Below are positions 24,468 to 35,977 of a stretch of DNA of 64,000 bases, in pieces. The position numbers and the translations under genes were made by a program. The notes under the pieces were generated by a model. It did no database searches, was not told the origin of the DNA, and saw nothing but the letters and a program-made list of their open reading frames with translations. The first letter of the stretch is position 1. Each line of letters opens with the position of its first letter. Source of the DNA: Lepidurus packardi (taxonomy: Eukaryota > Arthropoda > Branchiopoda > Notostraca > Triopsidae); NCBI GenBank assembly GCA_023053545.1, contig JAKZAN010000002.1, positions 11,900,790 through 11,964,789 on the forward strand. The letters are read 5' to 3'.

Positions 24468-26972
24468 CTGTGGCTTGGAAGAACTTCGGGTTAGCACCTC
24501 TGGCCAGCCGTTATATTGTAAAAGAAGAAGGGAAGAGAACACGAAGATGAACGGAGGTAGATGGCATGATACGCACCTGAGTTTCCTGCCTTTTTATGGA
24601 CTCTGCGTTGTCGGTAATGGTGTATATAACTGGCACATATGGGCAATAGGGGCGAAACGTTGAGTTACCGTTCCCCGTGCACCATGCACCATACCATGCC
24701 CACCACCGTCCTAAGCGTGGCCCCAGAGCCCCAAAAGAAGAGCAACCGAAGAAGAAGGGAAGAGGATGGATGATTTTCTATCCCAATTGCCCCCGAGTTG
24801 CTCAGGTATGGTATGTACCCCCACTTTCAGGAGCTATTCATGCTTGGGAGGGGGGGTGGCAGAGACTCAAACCCAAAAGGGCAAGAATAAGAGAGGGACC
24901 TGTATAGATGCTCGCTAAACTCCAGAGTACCGAGAGAGAAAGACTTGAGAAACTGTTCGTGGTATGGAAATCCATTCTAAAAGGTTTTCGCTCCAGCTAA
25001 AGCACAGATCCCCGCGCCCCGAGAAACAAGAGAGTATGGTAAAAAGAAAAGAGAGAGATGGTTAAGTATAAGGAGAAGTGGAAGAGAGTGAAGCTCTATG
25101 GAAGGCAGTTTTCTTGGGTGCAAAAGATGGGCAGTCCCCCTTAGGGTCTCATTCGGGACAAAAGCATGCCGAGAAAATGGGAGAAGCTTGCCCATCACGC
25201 TTGATCACGCTGGCCCCCTTTTGGAAACCTGGGGAGAGTGCTGGCAAGACACCAGACAACCATCTCAGCCAATATTACATGACCTAACTACCCCCTCCTT
25301 TTCCTTTTTATTACTTCATACTTACTATAACCTTGCCGTTTTGAGGCTATTTCACTGAGAAGATTGTTATGGACCAACTCAACTTGCTCAAACAAGCATA
25401 AAGAGAGCTTTCTGGCTTTTCCACTGTTGCCATGTTCCCGTGTCCAAGACTCAAACCAACTCAAGACTTGCCCCTCTTGTCAAATTCTGCCGATTTCTGT
25501 TTTTGCCATCTTTTTTGCCAACGCAAAATGGGCTTGACCTGAGCTTGGTACTTCCCAGATTTTTCCAGGAAAGGACTAAAAGGCTTATAAGAACAAAAAG
25601 GCTGTAATTAACGCTCTTCTATCCCACCAGTGCACACCAAAAAAATGAGAGAAATCCGTCAGATCTATGAGAGCTAGAGAGGATGATGGGCAGCCAAAAC
25701 AGTGGGGGGGAGGGGCTTCGTTGGAGGGGGTCCCGCTTAGGTTAGCAGAAAAAGATGAGTTCGAAAGGTCAACGTTGACCAAGACATTGTGGCACAATTT
25801 TGAGCTTCAAGGCACTTCAAGGGTCCGAGAGTCAAGTCTGACTAATGCTGACTGGAACCCTTTACTTCCGGCAATGAATGCATCGTAAAAATCCAGGCCT
25901 AGGCTCTATTGTATTGTAGGAGTGACATGGCCAACGTAAGACACTTTTGCTCAAGTTGAGTTGGAAAGTTTTATGAAGCTTCACTTCCGAGTGCTGACTA
26001 AGGATATATTTGTTTTTTTGGGGACCCAACGTCCACCAAGTTTTCATCTGGGAGAGACTGAAGAGTCATAAAAAGTTTTTTTTTTTAAACATTTCTTTGA
26101 GGGAGGAACATCCCAGGTAAAGGTATTTATGGCCTGTATCTTGTGCCCAGGTCCGAGGGCACACCACGGTATAGTTGCGCTTGTGGGTAAAAGGTCTCTT
26201 TGAAGTTAGCTACCTCACGTTATAAATGTATTATGACCATCGCGAGTGTCAGTATTTGAATGACCAGTCAGTATCTATTTGAGCAAGCGGAAGGATTATA
26301 AATGTAAAGTACCTTTCCCACCCGTTTTTCGTGTGGCCCGGAAAGTTCGTAAGTGCTTTTTGCTCGGTCCAAAATATGGGTGAGGTGGGGTTTATTTAGG
26401 GAGCCGTAGTATATGGCCCGCAAAGCTGTTGAGACTGTTGACGGCCGTCTGATAAGTTGACACGTTATCATGTCTCGGCTATTAGGGACCCCAAAATCAA
26501 AGCCGGAGATTTACAACCGCTCGGGGCTAGTCTAATCAAGTGTCGAACTTGCTGTGTGTAAAAAGGCATTCAATGCGGTAGCTCAATCCAAAAAAAGCAC
26601 GTCAGACCTAATAAAAGTGCTATGAGTGGGCTTTTCCTACACAACAAGAAGCCACAAAGAATGAAAAGCTTATATGGTGCCGAACTGATAGCACTAAATC
26701 CGTTTTGCTTTGGCTTTCGAACGCAAGCAGTCCTTTATCACCATTTGTAACCTTTGGGAGAAAATATCTGAACTGATAAAAATGCACTTGTTTCTTTCTT
26801 TATTTTTTTAAATGAACACATTCATTTTGTTTTTTTCTTTATTTTGTTTTCAATAAATAGATTCATTTTGTCCTTTTTATTAAATTTTTAAGAATAATAA
26901 GTCAATTTTACGATTTTCCTTAATTTAAAACAAAAATAATTAATTTTGTATTTTTTTTTTCCTTGTTTATAG

Positions 26973-27023
26973 ATGGTCCAGGCAATCCAAGTCCTCAGAT
27001 TTCACCTTCTCGAGTTGGAAAAG
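26973..27023 (+). CDS. hth: Homothorax exon 5, 51-base HM-domain microexon
   Basis: Encodes residues 165-181, MVQAIQVLRFHLLELEK, the first half of MEIS motif B, an amphipathic helix in the Exd/PBX-binding region. It is phase 0 at both ends and again exactly 51 bases; acceptor TTTATAG, donor GTAAGT. Vertebrate MEIS has the same exon with Ile for Val at the second residue. Leading Met is internal, not a start. Confidence 0.98.
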
Positions 27024-28154
27024 GTAAGTGCCGTCATTTTCGTGTCGCGTCCACGGGGATTTTTGTCCAGTGTTCTTGATTGATTTAATATGGCATTCCA
27101 CGCCCCCCGTTCTGAGCAGTCAGTGTTGATGCGCGTCACTTTGCGCTTGCCGATATGGTTCCTTTTGTTGGATGTTTTTTTGTTCCGTGTTAGGCTACTG
27201 TATTTTTATTTTTTTTTATTTTTTAGGGGGTGGGTTGATATGTGTAGAGTTATTAAGGACACGGTGACGTGATTAAGGTATTCTAGGGACTGGAAAGCTT
27301 GCCGGAAAGGCATTAAAAGAACTCGAGTGTTCTATGTAGAGTGCGTCAAAGTTTTATATGCTCTCGACGCTGTGCGTTTCGGGGCCAGCAAGTCGTCAAA
27401 GACCTTTTATATCTGAGGGAATGAGATGGACAGAAGTCATAATTCACACTAGACTAAACGTTGGGGGCTAGTTTACGTGCTGAGGAAGGTTTATGGCTTT
27501 GCAGCATCCATCTCGTCCGACAAGCAAGCCCCAGAAAAGTCGTGGAAGGCGAAGGCCAGCAAGCAAAAGCACGCAAAAGGCACTTATCGGGACTTTGCCA
27601 CTTGGGTTTTTGACGGCGTCCGGGGCGTCGTCTTCATGGCTGACTGCTTGCCTGCCTCTTTTTTTCGCCTGGGCTTTTTCCACTGAATGGGGGTGACCCA
27701 GGAGCCAGAGAAACAGCACGGGAAAAGAACAAGTGTTGGTACATTAGGTTTCCACCGCAATAATCTCAAGAGGACCAAGGTCCAGTAAACGCCGAACGTT
27801 AAAAGTAAGAAAGAAAAGTTGTCGTCGATGCTTTTTCCCCTACCCGAAACGAAACTCTTTTTACCCATGGAAAATCACAGCTTTAGTTACCCCCGTCACC
27901 ATTACCATCAGCGTACAACAAACCAATTGCAATCTGAATTATAGGGCTTGCGCCAGTGCACGAATATGGACTTTTCCTCTTTTTTCATGTAGAGTTGCAC
28001 GCTAGACCAAGCTTTTTACTCATAACTGGGATACGACAAGTTTTTGTTTGGGGTTTGGACGCTTTGGTGCAAGAAAAAATAGACGCTCTCTAAAATTCGT
28101 TGTAGTTTTGATTCAGGACCAAAACAAGTCTCACTTAAGTTCTAATTGAGTATC

Positions 28155-28553
28155 CTAAACTCTGTTTGAATTTGAAATTCTCATAAAATTAGGTCTTAAG
28201 GCTTCTGCATACCTTAGCTTGTTGATGGGAACGAATCACAGATGGCACTATGTTTGTTATTGTTTTGCGTATTTCTCATAGTTGCAAACTTCATTTGCAT
28301 GTTGCTAAGTTTATTATTCATTGAAAAGAAACATGCATTGGTTGTGCACTACTTGTTAGCGAGCTCAAGCTTAGTATCAGAGAATTTCTTCTTTAAATGT
28401 ACCGGTTTTCTCAAAACGTTGTTCCGAAATTCCCCTGCTGACCGCCTATGCCGAGCTAAGGTATACGGGAGCCTTAGAAACTCTGTTTGAATTAAAATAT
28501 TGAAGACTTTTTGTTTGTTTGAATTGAAAATTCTAATAAATTGAAGTCTTACA
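28155..28553. repeat. Local AT-rich repeat interrupted by a MITE
   Basis: Diverged repeats containing ACTCTGTTTGAATT and GAAATTCT-ATAAA...GTCTTA occur at 28155-28199, 28477-28507 and 28515-28553. TTAA-type copy D sits between the first and second. The arrangement indicates a short tandem array that was later split by the transposon. Confidence 0.65.
28196..28477 (+). mobile_element. TTAA-type MITE, copy D
   Basis: Left TTAA then GGCTTCTGCATACCTTAGC; right end GAGCTAAGGTATACGGGAGCC followed by TTAG. The interior closely matches copies A and E (CAGATGGCACTATGTTTGTT; CATAGTTGCAAACTTCATTT). Non-coding. The right flank has mutated from TTAA to TTAG. Confidence 0.9.
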
Positions 28554-30729
28554 AAGTAAAATGACAGACATGTTGAGATGAAAAGTGGTTGATGGACTGA
28601 AAATGAACTAAAATGAAGACTTTTGGGTGCAGGGAGAGCATACACCCAGCGCATGAGCGATACAAAGACAAGTCATGAGAAAGAGCCAAACAATTGGAAG
28701 TACTCGATGATTTGGCAGAAGAATATGAAGTGGTTCCAAGAGAAGGATGAAATATATGGAATCCTGGCGTGACTTTCTGGGTGTCTGAGAAGCCCGAACT
28801 TATTTCCCCAAACGAGCATCTGCAATCTTTCAAGTGTGTTACCGGGTTTTATCGAGGCTTTTTCCGTAGCAAAAGCTGTAATTTATCTATAGAGGAAAAG
28901 GTTTTTCGTTCTTCGCTTGACGTTCTGCTGGGCCGCCCTGGAAGAAGTTTGCGCGAGTAAAGGCGTGATACAGATGTATTACGTTTTTTTTATATCTATT
29001 TTGCTTCTTTTTTCTTCTCCCGACACAAACAGGCACACACACGCTAAAACTCTTTCTCGATAACGCCCTATCGTTTTTTGTGATTAGGGCCTATCAGCGA
29101 GCCATAAATTTTTATTACAGAGACTTCGGGGAGTGTACGTGTGGGAGGGGCCAAACGCATTGCAGCACATCGGGGGGATTCATGATGCACTGGGTACGCT
29201 CGAAATTTACAATAGAACGGAAAGGAAAGTTGGGAGAAATAAGTTCTAATGGAGGAAACGCGCGGCCAAAAGTGTTAAGCTCGAAACCAGATATGGCTTT
29301 TATGTTGAGCCGTAATTAGATTCATAGCCGTGCTGTGGTAACTTGAACCAGCATATTGTTCTCTTTAGTAGGGTAGGGAAATGTGTAGGACAAGAAAAAG
29401 AAAAGATGAGTTCCCTCTCTTTGATAATAAGAGTCGCTGCATTACGTGCGCTGTTCGAACTACCCAATAGAATACAATAGTGCGTCCGGGCTGTCGGCAG
29501 CTCTACTTTTCATCACCCACACCTGTCAATAGTGCCGGCCCTTGAATAGCACGCTTTGACATAAAGAAGACTCCCCCCTTCTTCCATTCCTTTTGCTTTT
29601 TTTTCGGGCGATCTTTTTGCGATCGATCTTACACATACGTTAGATGTCGTATCTGTATGTGATAAGGGCAAATGAAGGCGTAGCACCTTTATGCAAATCC
29701 ATAACGTTGGAACACACGAAACCATATATATAACCCTTTTTTTTAGCCTGCCAATAGTGTGTTGCAAGGTGCCAGTTGGAAACGCTTTTTAACTATGACA
29801 GGTGTTGGCTTTTTTTATTCAAAAGGACTCTCCACTTGGGGGTTTTTAGCCATGTTTCTTAACGTCAGTATGTATTGAGTTCGAGCTTTGAAAAGGGGGA
29901 ACATTGTCGAGACCCCCAGTCGAAAAAAGCAATTAAAACTTGGGTTAAATCTTTTTGCTTTCTTCGCTCTCTACGTCCACAAAGAGGCAAATGGAAACAG
30001 GAAAATAGGAAAATTCAACACACAAATCGACCCAAAAGGGTCTGGTCATTTCTGAAATTACTTTTTATTTTATTTTTATTTTTTCCCCCTCCACCTCAAA
30101 CCAAAAGGTTGAAGAGAACCCTTACCCATGGCGTACTATTAGAACTCTTAGCTTTCTTTATAAGCGCGTGTGTGGAGGTGGAGGTGGACGCAATAAGAGT
30201 ATGGGATGCTGTTTGTGCATCGCACAAGTCCCTAGGCCCATGCAAGTTGGAAGAGGTTTCCTTGTGATTCTATAAGAAACTCCACCCAGAAGAAGAGATG
30301 AAGGCTAAGGCTGCGGGATCGTCCGTGAGCTGAGCCGAAGCGGCCCAAGATTAAACGCATTAATCACGGACAGGCCCCATAACAGCTGTCCCTACCTGAC
30401 AGGATCGAGGCTCTGGCGAGGGCTCAACTTGCCAGAAAAGAGCCCGAGAAAAGAGAGAATGAGAAAGGAGAGTAGTGGTAGGATCTGGGCTAACTTGCTT
30501 TTTCCTCCAAAGATATTTTCACTTCGGAAATTAAGTTTGCCCCCAGTAGAATTTCTCGTTTTAACTTTGGTTAAGAGTTCCATTTCTTTTCCTTTTTTTT
30601 TTTTGTAAAAAAAAAAAAAAGAAAAAAAACCTTTTCGGTCGCGTAAATTGAAGCGTGTGGGCCAAAGTTGAGCGTTTGCATGCTTTGCAAGCGGAACCTC
30701 GAGCAATTTTTGCACAGTTTGGTGGTAGA

Positions 30730-30754
30730 GGGGAGGGGGTTGGGTTGGGACGGG
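30730..30754 (+). other. Potential G-quadruplex tract
   Basis: Five G-runs (4, 5, 3, 3 and 3 bases) are separated by one- or two-base spacers on the sense strand of intron 5. This meets the standard quadruplex pattern. Confidence 0.45.
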
Positions 30755-31801
30755 ACTGAAGGAAATGGGATTCCCGTTCGCTTTCCTTGAAGCTGATTGT
30801 TATCTTCAGTGGCAATGGCATGGGTCCTACCCTGTAAGATGAAAATCACCCTGGCATTGAAAAAAAATCTCCCCAAAGAATTTTCATATGAGAAAAGGTA
30901 TATACACACACGTTAAGTAGAAGGGAAAAAAAAGACAAGGGGGGACCAGGGATGTATAACATTGGTAGGGAAGCAAGAGGCCTCCCTTGGCGTTACTAGC
31001 CCATTGTGCGTAATGTGTGTAATGTGTGATGGTGTCACAAGGAATGCTATGCGAGGCACATTGTGCTGGGCTGCGAAAAGGCTTTTTCACCCTCCTGGCC
31101 CAATATTTAGGTTGTGGTAGAACGTAATTCCCACCATCCATCCATCCATGCCTGGGTCCCAAGAAAAGCATAGACCCAAGAATGCTAATGGCTTTTACCC
31201 TTCCCCCCACAAAGCTTTATCTTGGAGCTTTTCGGGGCTTGGCTAGCCCGTCAATTCTTTTCCTGGTGCTTTATAACATGGAGACCAGGGTTTTTCGGTT
31301 TCTAGGGGCTTCCCCCTGAGTCCAACGGAGGTGGAGTTTACGCGTTTGTTGTATACACAAGCCCAGTCAAGAGGCAGATCCATGCCATAAGTAACCATCA
31401 ACTTATTATGCTAACGTAGAGAGGCCCAAATACGCATTCGTGGGCATCGTTAGCACCTGAATCCGATACAGCAGATATCATATCCCTACAACCGTGGAGC
31501 GGGGCGTGGCAAAGTTGATTTTTTAACAGAATGTTAGTGAGCCTCATTTGGAAGCAAATAAGGCGTTTATTTATTATTGCAAGATATTGAAGAATTTATT
31601 AAGATTATTGTTGGTACTAAGATGTGTGTAGAAGATAGAGGTTGAGAGTAAGATTGTGAAGCATTGGCTAAGAATGAGAATAAACTGGGTTTAAGTTCAG
31701 TATGTTTTGGCGTAATTTGGATTTGGATTGAGCTAGAGTGCGTACACTTGAATTCACAAGGTTTTAAAAAATATGTTTTTTCCCCGCCTTGTTTCAAACA
31801 G

Positions 31802-31993
31802 GTGCACGAGCTATGTGACAACTTCTGTCATCGCTATATTAGTTGTCTGAAAGGCAAAATGCCCATTGATCTCGTCATTGACGAACGTGACAGCACCAAA
31901 CCTGACTTGGGTGACTCCAACAACAATTCCGGGGCCACCCGAGCATCTACAGCAGACACCAGCCATACCGATGGTTCCAGCACACCGGACGTG
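31802..31993 (+). CDS. hth: Homothorax exon 6, MEIS motif B and linker
   Basis: Encodes residues 182-245. It begins [20 protein letters not shown] and [10 protein letters not shown], completing MEIS motif B, then passes into an Asp/Asn/Ser/Thr-rich linker ending [10 protein letters not shown]. The IDERD form is typical of arthropod Hth, where vertebrates have DDRE. The exon is phase 0 at both ends; acceptor AAACAG and donor GTAAGT. If the donor were not used, translation would run 20 further residues and stop at 32054-32056, giving a protein without a homeodomain. Confidence 0.98.
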
Positions 31994-33882
31994 GTAAGTC
32001 GCACTTTCCTTCTTGGTTTATTTTGTATCTTTATTCCGTTGGGAGGATCTTCTTGACCGCATGATTTGCGAAGATTGATGGATCCTGTTTTCGCGGGAAA
32101 CAGTTGTGAAGTTGGCGAAGGTGGATAATAGATTTATTATTATTATTTAGATATTATAGTAAAGGTTTATTTGAACAGTATATTGATTCATAATACTGTA
32201 AACTTAGCAAAGCTGTGGACTTTTGTGTAGCGTAAGGGGGAGCAAAACGTGTGCTTTATGTCAAGCGGGCTTGGGAGCCCCTAAATGCGGACGTGGGCAT
32301 CAGTCGAGGTGACGAGATTAGGAGACAGATTGACGTTAATCCTCCCACCTTCGGGTGCTTAAGCCATCACAGCACGCACCAACCTTTTTTTATTTTATTT
32401 TTCTTAAATACGAGTCTACAATAACCTAAGTCCCATCCTGAAAATCAGATAGGTAACAAGATTACAAGTGTATATGCTTAGCAGAATTTTTCAAAAAGTC
32501 TTTGGAGTTTCTGTGTTGGGTTCATACAAAAAGACCAAGTTAGCACTATAATGTATGTAATGCAACTCGAATGCCAAAATCATTTGTTTGTGGACGTAGT
32601 AAACTATCTTTAAAAAATAAAAAAAACCGGCCTGAAGGAAGAAAATGTGTGAAGATTCATGCAGATCGAAAGAATGCGTTTTTCATCCCATGAAGGCGGT
32701 TTAACGGAAAATGAATTGCTCATAGGGAACTCGTTTGTCGTACCTTTTTACACGGCATGGCTGATTCGGGTGTTACGGGCTTTACACACAAGACAGAGCC
32801 AGGCAGAAGCAAAAGGCAGCAGAGACAGAGAGAGTTGTATGCAAATGGTAAATGAGGCGTCAAGCGCATGGGAAGTCGTGATTAGTCGTTGGTTAAAGTA
32901 AGCGTTGTCAAGCACGCGGGGCGCCGTGTCTTTCAACCTGTACTTAGGACAAGACAGACGGCCGACTTGAATGCCTGTGTAACTCCGCCTCCCTCCCCAA
33001 AACACCCATGTTTTGCCCCCACTTGGAATTAAGCACACCTGGGGATCTGTAGCCAAACCAAAATGCAGGCACCTTTAGCACCTTTTTTTAAAAAATTTTT
33101 GCTTTATTGATGGGGGGCTCTCCTCACTGTCCAGAACCCCCCCTACAAAAAAAAGTCCCAGTTGTCTTGCAGCTGCGTTATCGCAAATGATCCGAGGAAC
33201 GGCTTGGGACCGCAATATGCACTTGTCTTTCTGCCAAGTTGCATCATAACCTTAAGTCGTAATCCATAATCTTGGAATGTCCCTCGGCGTGGAGTCTAGC
33301 GAAGGTTTTTTTCATGATGAGGTGGAAGGAAACAGCATTTGGAGTCTCATCTCCTGGAAGATGAGGGGAGACGACCCATGAGAAGGAGAGAAAGAGAGGG
33401 AGTTAAAAGCACAAGAGAAAGACAGTCGTCGACGACGTCGTGATGACCCAAGTCGTTGAACGCAGATGACGCTCTCATATCAAGGAGACCTTTGCCATGA
33501 GGACGTTGACAGTCATGGACTCACAGCATATAGCCCCAGCAGCTCTATTGGTTGGCATATAAGGTCTCCTTCTTCCTTTATTTTTCTTTTTTTTTCGCAG
33601 CAAATGCAAAAGGAAGAAAAATATGGGTCATGATTGATGGCATAATCACCCTTTCCGCACGTTTTTTATTTTTACTTTCGGGGGCAGCAATGTGCTGCTG
33701 CAGGGATGGAGAAATGATCGATAATAGGTCACACTCTAAAATTCTAAAAAAAAAAAATTGAATCAAAATCGACCCGCTATAGAGCTTCTTCCTGCTGGGA
33801 ACCTTTTTAGGGGTATTTTAAAAGTTAGCTGGGTAATGAAGAAAATGAAAGGAAATAAGGCCATTAAGTCTACGTGAACCCA

Positions 33883-33901
33883 AGAGAGAGAGAGAGAGAG
33901 G
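33883..33901 (+). repeat. (AG)n microsatellite
   Basis: About nine uninterrupted AG units. Similar GA tracts lie at 42953-42968 and 49172-49189 in the same intron. Confidence 0.85.
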
Positions 33902-35915
33902 AAAAGACAGAAATCTGGATCAGAAAGACAAGGGGAGGATACGTTACTGTCGTCGACGTCAAAGTTCGACGTAGGACGTCGTCTTCCATCATGCCCAGCT
34001 GCCAAATTGCGGAAGGCTTCGCTGTTCGAATCAGCCACCACCTTGCTGTCTGCCAGATCTAACCTAGACCGACGACTTCCGATTCCAACTTTTTTTTTCC
34101 TTCCCCATCCCGACAGAAATTTACTTTGCTCCAATTCGTTTGCCTTCCTTACCAAAAGAATAGAAAAGAAATCAGCTTCTTTGTTCCTCGCTGGGCTTTT
34201 TTTTATTTATTTTTTTTTACCCCCAAGAAAGACCTTAGAAGATGCTAGAGAATAGATAGGTGGCGTCAGCCATTTCGCGTACCCCAAAACCCGGCATAAT
34301 GTCAATATTAGTGCCAAAAAAATAAAGATTAAAAAAAAAAAAAACATTTTTGTATTAGTTCATTTTCACTCATTTTCACTTTTCCTTGTCATAGTTAATG
34401 AAAATGTTATCTTCACTTTTTTCTCACAAATTTTGTAAAATCGATTATTTTGTGTATTTTTGGAAAATATTTTCATATATTTTGTAAAACAATTTATAAA
34501 AATGGATGGCAATGGGTAAAGGAAAGTGCCGTAAGAATTAGTCTGTTTGTGTATGTATTGATGCAAAATATTGCCAGCAAGTCTCATTAGATGCCCGGCT
34601 TTGTATTTATAGTGTATATAAGGCGAAGCGTCAGGGAGGGGGCAATAATAGGGACAATCCGCCTTGCGCGCTAAGCTGGCGGATTGGGACTTCTAATGAG
34701 GATGTGACGCACTTAGGATTGTTGCAGGCAGCACATCTAGCATATCCCTCTTTTCTTCTTCTCTCTCTCTCTGTCTGTCGATCTCGCTCTGTATTGCCCC
34801 CAGATTTTCTCTAGGGAAAAACAGCAAGCTTATAAATGGGAGAGACGGAGAGGTCTGCAATCTTAAAGAGTTTTACTAGGGCCCATGGAGGGAGGTGTTC
34901 TGATATCGCGTTCGCGTGGTTTATTTCGCAAACTAACGCTATCTTACGTCCTAGCGAGATGTGTGTTTTGGGTGCGTTTGCTTATGTTTTATGACCCGTC
35001 ATTCCTGTAATTGGCGTACAGATGAGTGGTACTTTGGTTTTTGATGTTGTGCTAGAGCTAAACGTATAAAAAAAATAAAAAAAAAAACGACTTCTTTTCT
35101 TTGGGCGCCGTTTGTTTTAGAGGCTTGAATGAAGTTTTTCAGCCTGGTTGGGGGGTTTGGGTGGCGAATTGTACGTTTTTCTTGAAGGGGTTGGCGTTTA
35201 TAGTCAATCTGGTTGAAAATTATAGGTCTTAAAGCAGATTTAGGTACGGGGGAAATAGGGTTTCTTATCCTTGACCGACTCAGTGATGGTACGACAAACG
35301 TTAATATTTCTTTTAAGAGTGCGTCTGAGGTGTGTTGATGTGCCCCAAACACCCAAAAATACTTGACCTGCGAATGAAAAAACGTATGGAAACTTCTTTC
35401 CACTTGACTGTAGTACATTTTAAAGCATTCGGAATATGCTTATGGGGGGAACAGGGAGAAAAGATTCCCTGCGAGGGAGAAGGGGAGGGATTTGGATTTT
35501 AATCCGATTTCGAGGTGGAAAACACTCCAGCTTCCGTGGGATGGGGTGTGTTTGATGTTTGAAACGATTTTCCAAAGGGGTGAAATTGGTTTAAGAAGGG
35601 GGGAGGCTTTGTGTTTCATTGTTGGTTTGTTGTATTTGTATGCTCCTGGACTTGAACCGAGTGAGAGAAGCACTTTTCGGGGTGTGGTTGTGCTAATGTC
35701 GGTTTTCAAATAGTATATAGTGCACTTGCCCCCTCCGAGTTGCGAGTCCTGTAATAAGCAAACCTGGGTCCGTGGGTATAGCTGTTGGGTGGCGATGACT
35801 GGTGTGTTTGTGTCAGATTAATATTTGTCCACGCGACTGCTGGAACGGTGGCAATGCTTCTTGGCCCCTGGTCTCTGTTTCCAGTTGATAAGGATGATGA
35901 TTTGCTGAGGCTCTT

Positions 35916-35977
35916 TTTCTTTTCTTTATTTTTATTCGTTTTCCAATTTCTTTTCTTTATTTTTATTCGTTTTCCAA
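35916..35977. repeat. Perfect 31-base tandem duplication
   Basis: Positions 35916-35946 and 35947-35977 are identical 31-base T-rich units, each ending CGTTTTCCAA. Perfect identity suggests a recent slippage or duplication event, or an assembly artefact. Confidence 0.92.

Larger units (their letters stand above)
23623..26972 (+). other. hth: hth intron 4 (3.4 kb)
   Basis: Donor GTAAGT; acceptor TTGTTTATAG. Contains TTAA-type element copy C just downstream of exon 4 (23739-24026), a 34-base hairpin palindrome (24268-24301), and a 26-T run (24442-24467). An AT-rich stretch of repeated ATTCATTTTGT/TTTATT words runs at about 26815-26960, up to the exon 5 acceptor. No other exon seen. Confidence 0.85.
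27024..31801 (+). other. hth: hth intron 5 (4.8 kb)
   Basis: Donor GTAAGT; acceptor TTTCAAACAG. Contains TTAA-type element copy D (28196-28477) inserted among diverged copies of an AT-rich local repeat (28155-28553), and a G-rich quadruplex-like tract (30730-30754). No additional exon seen. Confidence 0.85.

Noticed and set aside
26560..26620. A-box-like GGTAGCTCAATCC suggesting a tRNA gene
   Set aside because: No B-box or cloverleaf can be drawn downstream.
29080..29319. Frame after TTTTTATTACAG in intron 5 considered as an exon
   Set aside because: No donor consensus in frame and the peptide is unrecognised.
33574..33760. Strong acceptor-like TTTCTTTTTTTTTCGCAG at about 33583-33600
   Set aside because: The following frame does not resemble any protein and no donor follows in a plausible place; polypyrimidine runs are common in this DNA.
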